Assembly: GCA_023426435.1 (NCBI GenBank)
Contig: JAFAAS010000107.1
Coordinates: 1-62,856 of the forward strand
DNA: 62,856 nucleotides
Direction: 5' to 3'
Source: Verrucomicrobiota bacterium
Lineage (GTDB): Bacteria; Verrucomicrobiota; Verrucomicrobiia; Opitutales; Opitutaceae
Shown here: in pieces, positions 22,160-30,720 of the stretch
How positions within the stretch are numbered: the stretch's first letter is position 1
Layout of the letters: each line of letters starts with the position of its first letter
Translations under genes and position numbers: made by a program
Notes under the pieces: generated by a model
What the model was told of the DNA's origin: nothing
Databases searched by the model: none
The model's input: only the letters and a program-made list of their open reading frames with translations

Positions 22160-24424
22160 CTACGGAGCGATGCTCACATCGTCAAAATCTCCGCCGCGCA
22201 GCGCGATCACGAGATAGTTGTAGCTTCCGCTCAAGGTCACGTTCTGCGTCTTCGTCGTCCACGCCGAGGCGTTCGCGTTGCTGATGGTGTGGAGCAGCGT
22301 CAGCGTGTTGCCGCCGTCGAACTTGTTGATCGTGTTGCCGGTATTGGCGCCGTAGATGCGAACCTGCGAGCCGTTGCCACGGTATTTGAAGCTCACCTGC
22401 CGCGTGCCGGATCCGGGCCACGTGACGACTTGCAGAGCGCCGTTGGTGTTCGCCGAGCCTCCGATGGTCACGTAGTGATTGGAACCCGATGTCTGATATG
22501 TGGTGTTCTGCGAGCTCACCGGGCCGACGCGCCCGATCCACTTGCTCGTCACGCCACTCCCGACGGTGTAGGTCGTCGGCATGTCCGCGAGAACCGTCGA
22601 TTGGTTCGGCTCGAAGGTGCCATACGAAAGCAGACTTCCGCCACCCGAATCGTTGCTGGTGATGGTCACGGTGGCCGAGCTCGGTGATCCCACGGTGTAA
22701 CCTGACCCCGCCGCCACGCCCAGAAGCACGGTTTCCGCTGCTTCGACCAGCGCGTCATCGATGACGGTCACGTTGACGATCGCAGTGCCACTGGTGCCAA
22801 TCGTCACCGTCGCCGGGATCGTTTGATAATCGAGCCCGTTCGTGGCGGTGCCGCTGCGGTTCAGGCTCACCGTGATCGACGACGTCGGCGAGGGGCTCGC
22901 GGTGAGCGTGAAGCGACCGTTCGTCGATGGTTCCGCCGCCGACGGGATCGTCGCCGCGATCGTCACTACGGGCGTGGTGTCGCCTCCGGGATACGCGTAA
23001 ACTCCCCCGATGGGCGGCATGAGGAAGCCCGCGCGGATGTAGTTGATCGCCGCATACGCCGTCAGATTCCACGGCAGCGAACCGAGCGCGCGGTTCCGCA
23101 GTGTGTTCAAATAAGCCGTCGTCGAATTCGTGCCGCCGATCGAGGCGTTATAGTCGCCCAGATCGTCGTTCGGATGCGGCCACGCCGGGTTGTTCGTATC
23201 GAGCGACGGATCCCAGTTGTAGGAAATATTCGAACCGAAATCCATGTTCTCGACGCCATTGTAGGAGGCATTCTGCCCGCTCTCCAACCGGTTCGCCACG
23301 ATGTTGCCGTCCACCGAGGCGCCTTGGACAAAGCGGTCTTCCCAGATGCCCCATATCGCTTCGGTTCGAACGCGATCGAGAAACGGGCCCATCTTCCGTC
23401 CGTTCAGCACCACGTTATCGTGCGCGAAATTCGGCCACGTTTCCACGTCGGGATCGGTGGGCTCCTGCACGCCGCCGATGTTGAACCCAATCGCATTCAG
23501 CGCGAAAAGGTTCCGGTCGATCTCTCCGCCCGAACGCGCCTGCAACCCATGCGCCGCTCCCCGGGTAATGATGTTGCCCCGCATGATCCCGCCTTCGGCA
23601 TTATCATACTGAACATAGATGTTGTGGTTATACATGTTCGGCCCTGCATTGGAGACGCTTTCGTTCCACCCATTGTGATCGAAGAAATTCTCTTCGATCA
23701 GATACCCGTCCACGAGCATCACAAAGAGCCCCTGAATATTCGCCTCCGTCGTGTAGGTGTTGTGCCTCCACGCATCCAGGACGATGTTCCGCCGGAACTC
23801 GACGTCTGTATAGACACCACCTTCGTGACTCTGAATCACGACTTCGAGGAATCGGAACCGGCAATCCTCGATCCGCAGGTTGGCGCCGCCGCCGACAAAC
23901 CGCACCGCCGTCGTCGAGGAAGTATTCGTGAAGTCCGACGACGACGGATCGCTGTTCGATTTGTAGATATCAACTCCCTTGAAGAACTGATAATTCCGCA
24001 CGCTGCCGTTGTGGTTGATGAACTCGTTCGTGATCTTAACGACGGGCCGCGCACCTGACGACCCGTAGTAAGAAAACACAATCGGTTCCGTCGCGCTGCG
24101 TCCGCTCTTCCACGCACCGAGCCCACCGCTCAACACAAACGTATCGCCGCGACGCAGAAGCAGATGATCCGGATAGCCGTCGCGGATCAGGCTGTTGGCC
24201 GCGGCAATCGTTGCTTTCGCTGTCGAAGGCGAAAGACCATCATTCGCGTCGTTGCCCGCATTGCTCACATAGACGAGGCGCGAGTCCGAGCTGGGTGTAA
24301 CCTGGGTCCATCCGTTCGCATCGCGCGTGACGCCTGCCGACACGCACAAAGCCGAGGCGAAAAGCCCGGCGAGGATTGCACACGATTGAAGGCCCATGTG
24401 CGGGGCCCGAAGCAGCGATTTCAT
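22160..24424 (-). CDS. Secreted beta-helix protein with one Calx-beta domain (paralog 1)
   Basis: 754 aa. A signal peptide (about residues 1-31) precedes a right-handed parallel beta-helix (about 60-480) opening with Val-Tyr-Val-Ser-Asn-Ala-Gly-Asn-Asp-Ala-Asn-Asp-Gly-Leu-Ser-Pro, the start of DUF1565/pectate-lyase-like folds. Many short repeats of the form Asn-x-Phe/Ile and Gly-Asn-Ile follow. One Calx-beta domain lies at about 490-595, and a C-terminal jelly-roll-like domain at about 597-754 may bind carbohydrate. ATG 24424 has AGGAG just upstream. Likely a secreted or surface polysaccharide lyase or hydrolase; no catalytic residues can be assigned. It is paralogous to the next gene, and a TCATCTCGTTGA site lies 118 bp upstream. 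Confidence 0.82.
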   Translation of the reverse strand: MKSLLRAPHMGLQSCAILAGLFASALCVSAGVTRDANGWTQVTPSSDSRLVYVSNAGNDANDGLSPSTAKATIAAANSLIRDGYPDHLLLRRGDTFVLSGGLGAWKSGRSATEPIVFSYYGSSGARPVVKITNEFINHNGSVRNYQFFKGVDIYKSNSDPSSSDFTNTSSTTAVRFVGGGANLRIEDCRFRFLEVVIQSHEGGVYTDVEFRRNIVLDAWRHNTYTTEANIQGLFVMLVDGYLIEENFFDHNGWNESVSNAGPNMYNHNIYVQYDNAEGGIMRGNIITRGAAHGLQARSGGEIDRNLFALNAIGFNIGGVQEPTDPDVETWPNFAHDNVVLNGRKMGPFLDRVRTEAIWGIWEDRFVQGASVDGNIVANRLESGQNASYNGVENMDFGSNISYNWDPSLDTNNPAWPHPNDDLGDYNASIGGTNSTTAYLNTLRNRALGSLPWNLTAYAAINYIRAGFLMPPIGGVYAYPGGDTTPVVTIAATIPSAAEPSTNGRFTLTASPSPTSSITVSLNRSGTATNGLDYQTIPATVTIGTSGTAIVNVTVIDDALVEAAETVLLGVAAGSGYTVGSPSSATVTITSNDSGGGSLLSYGTFEPNQSTVLADMPTTYTVGSGVTSKWIGRVGPVSSQNTTYQTSGSNHYVTIGGSANTNGALQVVTWPGSGTRQVSFKYRGNGSQVRIYGANTGNTINKFDGGNTLTLLHTISNANASAWTTKTQNVTLSGSYNYLVIALRGGDFDDVSIAP

Positions 24425-24541
24425 ATTGCTCCTGTCCTGTTGGGTAGGGGAATGACATCCGCCGCTCCCCTCAACGGGAGCCCGCCGCAATGTCGCGACA
24501 CGGCTGAAGCCGGTTTCTCGCAATGCAATCGCACGAAAAAG

Positions 24542-24553
24542 TCATCTCGTTGA
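24542..24553. promoter_or_regulatory. Candidate operator 2 (upstream of beta-helix gene 1)
   Basis: TCATCTCGTTGA, one mismatch from TCAYC-NN-GRTGA, 118 bp upstream of the 24424 start and just after the terminator of the previous gene. Confidence 0.5.
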
Positions 24554-24588
24554 TTTGCGATCCGCCCGCAGTTCGTCGCGATTCGCCG

Positions 24589-24619
24589 AAAAGAAAGCGC
24601 CGGTCCGAAGACCGGCGCT
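24589..24619 (-). terminator. Rho-independent terminator after beta-helix gene 2
   Basis: On the minus strand AGCGCCGGTC-TTCG-GACCGGCGCT is a perfect 10-bp stem with a TTCG tetraloop followed by TTCTTTT. It lies 142 bp after the stop at 24761. The space 24620-24760 holds no gene; a Gly/Ser-rich open frame there is not continuous with the beta-helix protein. Confidence 0.9.
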
Positions 24620-24760
24620 CGATAGTCATGGACGGCTCTCCACCACCGCCGCTCCGCCCATTGCCGGAGGGCGCTGCTCCGCCAGCACCGTTACCCGTAA
24701 CGGCAACGACAGAACCCCGCCCTCCGCAGGGCCACGGCGATACCTCGTTTTCAAACCGCG

Positions 24761-27700
24761 TTAGGGCGTCACCGTGACGCTGTCGAAAACCGCCGTGCAG
24801 AGTTGTGCGCTCGTGTTGCTCGTCACCGCGAGTCCAACCCGAACATCCGCCGGCATGGCAATCGTCGTCGAACTGACTTGAGTCCACGTCGACCCATCCG
24901 GCGAGCGATACGCCGTGAACGTGTTTCCACTGCGCACTACACGCACCCAGAGTGGCGCCGTCGCCGCACCACCCGGCGCATAGCCGCTGTTGCCGGGACT
25001 CACCGAGCGATAAATGAACTCCGCCGCGTTGTTCGGAATGATCTCCATCAACGCATGCGTTGAATTGGCGTCCAAACTCGCCCGGATCATCACCCCCGCT
25101 TTCGCGTCGGTGCTCGTGTTCTCGATGCTCACAACGCGCGCAACAATTTCGCAGTCTCCACTCGCGGCTTGATGCACGAAGTGAAGCTGATCCGCGCCGC
25201 CCCAAATGTCCGCACCTGCGCCTTCAACCGTAAACGTGCCGGCGGCGTAGCTCACCGAACCTGCAAGCGGCACGCTTCCCACATCGCTGCTCGTCCACGC
25301 CGACGGAAGATCGTCCTCGTTGTCATCGATGACCACTTCAGCTGAAGCCGGAGTCCCGATCGTGTAATGCGGCCCCGACGGCAGCGCGACAACCACGCTC
25401 TCGTTCCCTTCGTGCGCCGAGTCGTCGATGACGTTCAGGTCGATCGTCGCCGTGCCGCTCGTTCCGACACTGACACTCGCCGGCACGTTCGCGTAATCGA
25501 CTCCGTTCGTGGCGCTGCCACTGACCGTGATGTTCACCGCGATCGGGCTGCGCGGAGCCGGTTCAGCGACCAAGGCGAACTGTCCCGCGTCCCCCGACTC
25601 CGACGCTTCTGCATCGCTGGCGACAATCGACAACTGCGGCGTGTCATCCGAGATCGACACCACCGCCGACGCCGCTTCCGGATCGACGAGATACTTCTTG
25701 TTCGGCTCGAGGGTGACCACCACCGTTTCAGTGCTTTCGATCAAGGCGTCTTCCTTGATCTCGACTTCGATCGTCGCCTGTCCGCTTCGGTCGATCTTCA
25801 CCTTCTTCTTCAGCTTCCGAAAATCCTTCCCACTCTCCGCTGTTCCAGAAACCGCAATATCCACCTGGATCGGATGGCGCGGCGCCGGCGTGGCAGTCAC
25901 GAGGAATTCGCCATCGTCGTTCGGTTCTCCGGCATCGGGATCGCTCGCGGAGATCCGGATCACCGACAGCCCTGCGGAATCGTTATCGGCAATGCTCAGC
26001 GTCGCCGCGGACGCGCCTCCCACCAAATAGCCTTCCCCATCCTGCAGCGTGAGAATCACGGTCTCCGGCACCTCCGGAGTCGAGTCATTCACCACCGCGA
26101 TGTTGATTGTTGCCGTGCCGCTGGCGCCGATCGTCACGGTTGACGGAATCGACGTGTAGTCCGCGCCATTGGTGGCAAGCCCGCCCACCGCTAAGCCGAC
26201 CGTGATCGGCGATTCCGGAACAGGCATCGCGGTGATGCGAAACGCTCCCGCATTTACCGGTTCGGCCGCTTGACCATCGATGACTTCGATGCTCACCACC
26301 GGCATCGGATTTCCCTCGTAGCCATAGTAGCCAAGCACTGGCGGACGGGTGAAACCGGCCCGGATGTAGTTGATCGCCGCATACGCCGTCATCGTCCACT
26401 CGAGCTGCTGCGGCGGCCGCTCGCGCAGCCAGTTGAGGTAATCGGTCGTTGAATCGCTCCCGCCGACCGACACGAAATAATCACCCAGATCGGCATCCGG
26501 ATGTGACCACGTCGCATCGACGGTGTCGAACGTCGGGTCCCACTGATAGGAGATGTTCGAGCCGAAGTTCATGTTCTCGTAACCTTCGAACGCGGCGTTC
26601 GAAGCATCGTTGAGGCGATTCGCCACAATGTTGTCATCCACCAGCACGTCCTGGATGAACCCCGGCACGGAAATCGCCCACACCGCCGCCGTGCGGGGAT
26701 ACTCGAGGTCCGTCGGGTGCATCGTGCGTCCGTTGATCACCACGTTGTCCAACACGGCATTCGGGAAATCGTGAACTTCCGGATACGTGGGATCGGCCAC
26801 GCCTCCGACGTTCACCGACACCGCATTCAGCACGAAGAGATTCCGCTCCACCACCCCGCCGGACCGCGCTTGCAACCCATGGGCCGCCCCGCGCGCGAAG
26901 ATGTTTCCGCGCATGATTCCGCCCGCGCGATTGTCGTATTGGATGTAGGCGTTGTGATTGAACATGTTCGCCCCCGCACCGGGCACCACTTCGCTCCAGC
27001 CGTTGTGATCGAAGAAGTTCTCCTCGATCAAATAGCCGTCCACCTCGCTCATGAAGAGGCCCTGGATGCGTGAGCCGCCATTCGCGAACGAACCGTGCCT
27101 CCACGTATCCAGAATAATGTTTCGGCGAAGCCTCACATTCGTGTAAACCCCTGCGTCGTAGCTCTGCACCACGATGCCGAGGAAGCGAAAGCGGCAATCT
27201 TCGATCAACAGACTCGCTCCTCCACCGACGAAGCGCATGCACTCCGCCGCGCTCACATTCGTGAAATCCGGCGACGCCGGATCGCTGTTCGACTTGTAAA
27301 TATCCAAACCGATGAACGCCTGGTAATTCCTCGTCTGCCCGTTGTGATCGATGAACCCATCCGGCACCTTGATCACGGGTCGTGGCCCGCTGTCGCCATA
27401 TGAAGCAAGCACCACCGGCTCACTGGCGCCGCGGCCATTCTTCCAGCGGTAAAGCGTGGAGCCGTCCGCTTCGAACACATCGCCGCGCCGCAACAGCAGA
27501 TGATCGGGAAATCCATCGCGAATCAGCGCATTGCCGCCCGCGATCGTTGCCTTCGGCGTTTCCGGCGACAACCCGTCGTTCGCATCGTTCCCTTGCGAAC
27601 TGCTGACGTAAACGACCCGCGAGTCCGCGCTCCGCGTCACGACGGTCCAGCCGTAAGGATCTACGGATACAGCGGCCGACAAGGCGACCGGAAGCAGGTT

Positions 27701-27796
27701 GATCGACAACAAAAGCAAGCGGCGACCGCGCGACAGCGTCGAGACGGCGGCGGCAAGCCAATCTGCGATTGGCGCACCAACAGAGCGAAGGATCAT
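24761..27796 (-). CDS. Secreted beta-helix protein with three Calx-beta domains (paralog 2)
   Basis: 1011 aa. An N-terminal hydrophobic export signal lies within the first 50 residues. The parallel beta-helix (about 70-490) is closely similar to that of paralog 1, sharing for example Asp-His-Leu-Leu-Leu-Arg-Arg-Gly-Asp and Gly-Leu-Gln-Ala-Arg-Ser-Gly-Gly. Three Calx-beta domains follow (about 495-600, 605-715, 720-822), each with the Asp-Asn-Asp/Asp-Asp type calcium ends. A C-terminal DUF1349-like beta-sandwich lies at about 825-1011 (Ala-Gly-Val-Met-Ile-Arg-Ala-Ser-Leu). ATG 27796 is the only start giving an export signal. Likely acts on extracellular polysaccharide; enzyme class not provable. 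A TCATCCCGATGA site lies 106 bp upstream. Confidence 0.82.
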   Translation of the reverse strand: MILRSVGAPIADWLAAAVSTLSRGRRLLLLSINLLPVALSAAVSVDPYGWTVVTRSADSRVVYVSSSQGNDANDGLSPETPKATIAGGNALIRDGFPDHLLLRRGDVFEADGSTLYRWKNGRGASEPVVLASYGDSGPRPVIKVPDGFIDHNGQTRNYQAFIGLDIYKSNSDPASPDFTNVSAAECMRFVGGGASLLIEDCRFRFLGIVVQSYDAGVYTNVRLRRNIILDTWRHGSFANGGSRIQGLFMSEVDGYLIEENFFDHNGWSEVVPGAGANMFNHNAYIQYDNRAGGIMRGNIFARGAAHGLQARSGGVVERNLFVLNAVSVNVGGVADPTYPEVHDFPNAVLDNVVINGRTMHPTDLEYPRTAAVWAISVPGFIQDVLVDDNIVANRLNDASNAAFEGYENMNFGSNISYQWDPTFDTVDATWSHPDADLGDYFVSVGGSDSTTDYLNWLRERPPQQLEWTMTAYAAINYIRAGFTRPPVLGYYGYEGNPMPVVSIEVIDGQAAEPVNAGAFRITAMPVPESPITVGLAVGGLATNGADYTSIPSTVTIGASGTATINIAVVNDSTPEVPETVILTLQDGEGYLVGGASAATLSIADNDSAGLSVIRISASDPDAGEPNDDGEFLVTATPAPRHPIQVDIAVSGTAESGKDFRKLKKKVKIDRSGQATIEVEIKEDALIESTETVVVTLEPNKKYLVDPEAASAVVSISDDTPQLSIVASDAEASESGDAGQFALVAEPAPRSPIAVNITVSGSATNGVDYANVPASVSVGTSGTATIDLNVIDDSAHEGNESVVVALPSGPHYTIGTPASAEVVIDDNEDDLPSAWTSSDVGSVPLAGSVSYAAGTFTVEGAGADIWGGADQLHFVHQAASGDCEIVARVVSIENTSTDAKAGVMIRASLDANSTHALMEIIPNNAAEFIYRSVSPGNSGYAPGGAATAPLWVRVVRSGNTFTAYRSPDGSTWTQVSSTTIAMPADVRVGLAVTSNTSAQLCTAVFDSVTVTP

Positions 27797-27901
27797 GGTT
27801 AGCAGGGGTTGGGGGGTTGATCGCCGAAGCTGGCTCGTGAAACGCTCACGACGTGCGCGTATCGAGTGCCGCACGTCGCCGCGGGCAATGCCCGCTCTCA
27901 A

Positions 27902-27913
27902 TCATCCCGATGA
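27902..27913. promoter_or_regulatory. Candidate operator 3 (upstream of beta-helix gene 2)
   Basis: TCATCCCGATGA, 106 bp upstream of the 27796 start and just beyond the 3' end of the GH78 gene (27960). It is identical to site 7. Confidence 0.65.
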
Positions 27914-27959
27914 TCGCGCGCAAAACGCGCCACCCCCTCGCCCGCCCCACCGCGACCGA

Positions 27960-30719
27960 TCAGCGCGCTTTCTCCTGCAGATGCGTCGTTTCCACCGACA
28001 CATTCATCGGACACGAAAACTGAAACCGGCCCGACGCCACTTCGAGCACGACACCGTTGCCCTCGCTCCTCACGTTCTCCACGCCCTCGACGTGCTCCAG
28101 CTCATGCCCGCCTTCGCGCAGCACCGCCGGATCGCCGACCGGGAGATAAACCGTCGCACGCGTATTCGGCGGCACCACCAGATCGAGTTCCAACTCCCCT
28201 CCTTGCCTCCGCCACGCGATCTCAATCCTTCCGCGCACACTGTCGTAATACCCCTCCGCTCGATCGAGATCGCGGCCATTCAACAATCCCGGCCGAACGA
28301 CGAAGCGCCCGAATCCGGCTTCGTCCGGCGCAATCTGCAAGCCGAGCACCCCGTGGATGAACCACGCTCCCACGAACAGGAACGAGCTGTGCAACCACGA
28401 ATCCGACCGTGCACTCCACGCTTCCCAAAACGTCGTCGCTCCGCTTCGCAACATCGCGCCCCAACTCGGCGGATCCGCGCGGTTCACCATCGCCAGGATC
28501 AAATCGTCCCGCCCCGATTCCATCAGCAGCTGGAACAACACCGATCCTCCCGTAATGCCCGCGTGAATATGCCCGCCACGAACCACCAGGATCTCGTGCT
28601 CCAGCCGCCTCCACACCGCCGGCCGCAGCTCCCGCGGCGGCACCTTCGCGAAGAGCGCGATCGCGAGATACGCCTGAAATCCGTTCACATAGCTCGCATC
28701 GGAGGGATTGAAGAACTCCGCGTGCACCGCCGCCCGCACGTCTTCCGCCCGCCGTTCCCATCTTTTCTGCAGATCCGGACGACCCACGATGCCCGCGATC
28801 CTCGCTCCGGTGTCGAGATTGTAGATCCAGTAGCAGTTGTTGAAAAACAGCGTCTCGCGGGTGTCGCCATTCACATCCTGCGCATCCGGCCACATCCAAT
28901 CCCCGAGGAAATCCCACAATCCGCCATAACGTTCGAGCAGCGTTCCTTCTGCTTTCGTTTCCAGAAACGCGAGCCAGCGTTCGATCGTCGCGAAATTCGC
29001 CCGCAGGATTCGCTCGTCTCCATATCTCCGATACACTTCCCACGGCAAATAAACGCAGAACCCGCTCCACGCCGGCCCGCCGCCGCCCCAGTAAGTCGGC
29101 GCGGTATAGGGAATGTTTCCCTCCTCATGACCGTCCGCTCCCGCCTGCCCGACGGGAATCCCCACCCCCCAGGTCGGCGTCCGCCCCTGCACATCCCGCC
29201 AATCCTCCGACCACTTCGTATAGAACGCCCCCAACCGATACGCCGCCAATCCCGTCAGCGTCGTCGCATACGCATCGCCGCCATACCCCATGCGCTCGCG
29301 ATGCGGACAATCCACGACATAGCCGCCGAGCGTGAGGTTCTCGAAGGTCCACAGCGCCGTTCGATAAATGTCGTTCAACAGCGGCAGCGAACACGAAAAG
29401 TGCGCCGCGCGCGCATACCCGGGCCGCACCAGCCAGCCGCGCAAATCGTCGAGCCGGGGACTCTCGCGCAGCCCGCTCACCGTAATCCATCGGCCCACAC
29501 CGTAATTGAACCGATTCCGGAAAACCCCTTCTCCGGCCGGGCCCACAATGTAGGCGCTGCGCAATTCATGCGTCATCGCACGATCAGCCCGTTCCGAAAA
29601 CTGAATCTCAATCCGATCGCCCGGCTCCCCGCGGAATTTCAGCTCAATCCACCCCGCGAAATTTCGGCCCAGGTCGAAACGATAGGAATCATCCATTCGC
29701 TGCACCGCCAGCGAACGCAGCTCCTCGATCCGCTCGTTCCCTTCGGCATTGTCCGCCGACACCGCAATCTTCGGCGCATACTCCACCGCCGGCCGCCAAC
29801 TCTCATCATCCAGCGAACGCTCGCTCCAATTCGGCACGTCCTTGTTCGCGTCGTAAAGTTCTCCGCCGAAATCCTTAAAATCCCACGATCCCAACAGCAT
29901 GCTCGGGCTTGCGTGCGTCTTCCACGTAGCGTCCGTGATCACGCGTCGCACGGTTGCGCCTTCGCATTCGATGTCGAATTGACCGAGCACGATCGGCGCG
30001 CGCGGTTTATCCGCCGTGACAAATTTCGGAAAAATCGACCACCCCGTCCCGAGCCAGATGCCGATCACATTCTTCCCCGCCTGCAGCAACGTCCCGATCT
30101 CATACGCCACATAGCGGGCACGCTTCGAATTATCCGTGACGTTCGGCACCAGCACCGCCGCGCCCGCCTTCACTCCATTCACGTAAAGCTCGTGAAATCC
30201 CACCGACGCGACGAACGCCGTCGCCCGCGTCGGCTTCGCCTCGAGTTCGATCGTCCGTCGCAGCCAGGCATCCGCCAGCGTGTTGTTGCACGCCCGGACC
30301 GGCTCGCCTTTCTCCAGCGACTCGCCCGTGCCGATCCACTTCGCCTCCCACTCGCGCGGCTCGAGCAAACCCATCGTCCAACTCGCAGGCTCGCTCCACT
30401 CCGACCAATCGCCGCTCTGGTCGCGACAACGCACGCACCACCAGCAACGCAAACGCGATCGCAGCGCCCGGCCCGCGTAATCCACGTGCACGGTCTCGCT
30501 CGATTCCGTTTCGCTCGACACCCAAAGGTCGGCCTCTCCCAACGTGAGCGCTTTCCTCGTCGTCGCGACGAGGATTTGCCACGCCGTTTGGCGCAATCCG
30601 CGCGCATTCGCGACGAGCGGAATCAACTCCCAGCTCAGCCGCGGCACCGCCGTGTCTATCCCCAGGGGCTCGACGCGATACTCCGTCCGCAACGCGCACG
30701 GCCGAAAGGCGGCAGGCAT
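27960..30719 (-). CDS. GH78 alpha-L-rhamnosidase
   Basis: 919 aa. N-terminal beta-sandwich domains (Leu-Arg-Thr-Glu-Tyr-Arg-Val-Glu-Pro-Leu-Gly-Ile-Asp and Pro-Arg-Leu-Ser-Trp opening, typical of Bac_rhamnosid_N) precede an (alpha/alpha)6 barrel with the GH78 hallmark Asp-Cys-Pro-His-Arg-Glu-Arg-Met-Gly-Tyr-Gly-Gly-Asp-Ala. The Glu there is the presumed general acid. Leu-Gly-Asp-Trp and Thr-Thr-Phe-Trp-Glu-Ala-Trp follow, then a C-terminal beta domain. It releases terminal alpha-L-rhamnose. No signal peptide is seen at ATG 30719, so it probably works on imported oligosaccharides. Only 1 bp separates it from the stop of the upstream GH36-like gene, so the two form an operon. Confidence 0.92.
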   Translation of the reverse strand: MPAAFRPCALRTEYRVEPLGIDTAVPRLSWELIPLVANARGLRQTAWQILVATTRKALTLGEADLWVSSETESSETVHVDYAGRALRSRLRCWWCVRCRDQSGDWSEWSEPASWTMGLLEPREWEAKWIGTGESLEKGEPVRACNNTLADAWLRRTIELEAKPTRATAFVASVGFHELYVNGVKAGAAVLVPNVTDNSKRARYVAYEIGTLLQAGKNVIGIWLGTGWSIFPKFVTADKPRAPIVLGQFDIECEGATVRRVITDATWKTHASPSMLLGSWDFKDFGGELYDANKDVPNWSERSLDDESWRPAVEYAPKIAVSADNAEGNERIEELRSLAVQRMDDSYRFDLGRNFAGWIELKFRGEPGDRIEIQFSERADRAMTHELRSAYIVGPAGEGVFRNRFNYGVGRWITVSGLRESPRLDDLRGWLVRPGYARAAHFSCSLPLLNDIYRTALWTFENLTLGGYVVDCPHRERMGYGGDAYATTLTGLAAYRLGAFYTKWSEDWRDVQGRTPTWGVGIPVGQAGADGHEEGNIPYTAPTYWGGGGPAWSGFCVYLPWEVYRRYGDERILRANFATIERWLAFLETKAEGTLLERYGGLWDFLGDWMWPDAQDVNGDTRETLFFNNCYWIYNLDTGARIAGIVGRPDLQKRWERRAEDVRAAVHAEFFNPSDASYVNGFQAYLAIALFAKVPPRELRPAVWRRLEHEILVVRGGHIHAGITGGSVLFQLLMESGRDDLILAMVNRADPPSWGAMLRSGATTFWEAWSARSDSWLHSSFLFVGAWFIHGVLGLQIAPDEAGFGRFVVRPGLLNGRDLDRAEGYYDSVRGRIEIAWRRQGGELELDLVVPPNTRATVYLPVGDPAVLREGGHELEHVEGVENVRSEGNGVVLEVASGRFQFSCPMNVSVETTHLQEKAR

Positions 30720-30720
30720 G

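Noticed and set aside
24620..24760. Gly/Ser-rich frame after beta-helix gene 2, considered as a lost C-terminal sorting signal
   Set aside because: It is not in frame with the protein, has no hydrophobic anchor and lies before a clear terminator.
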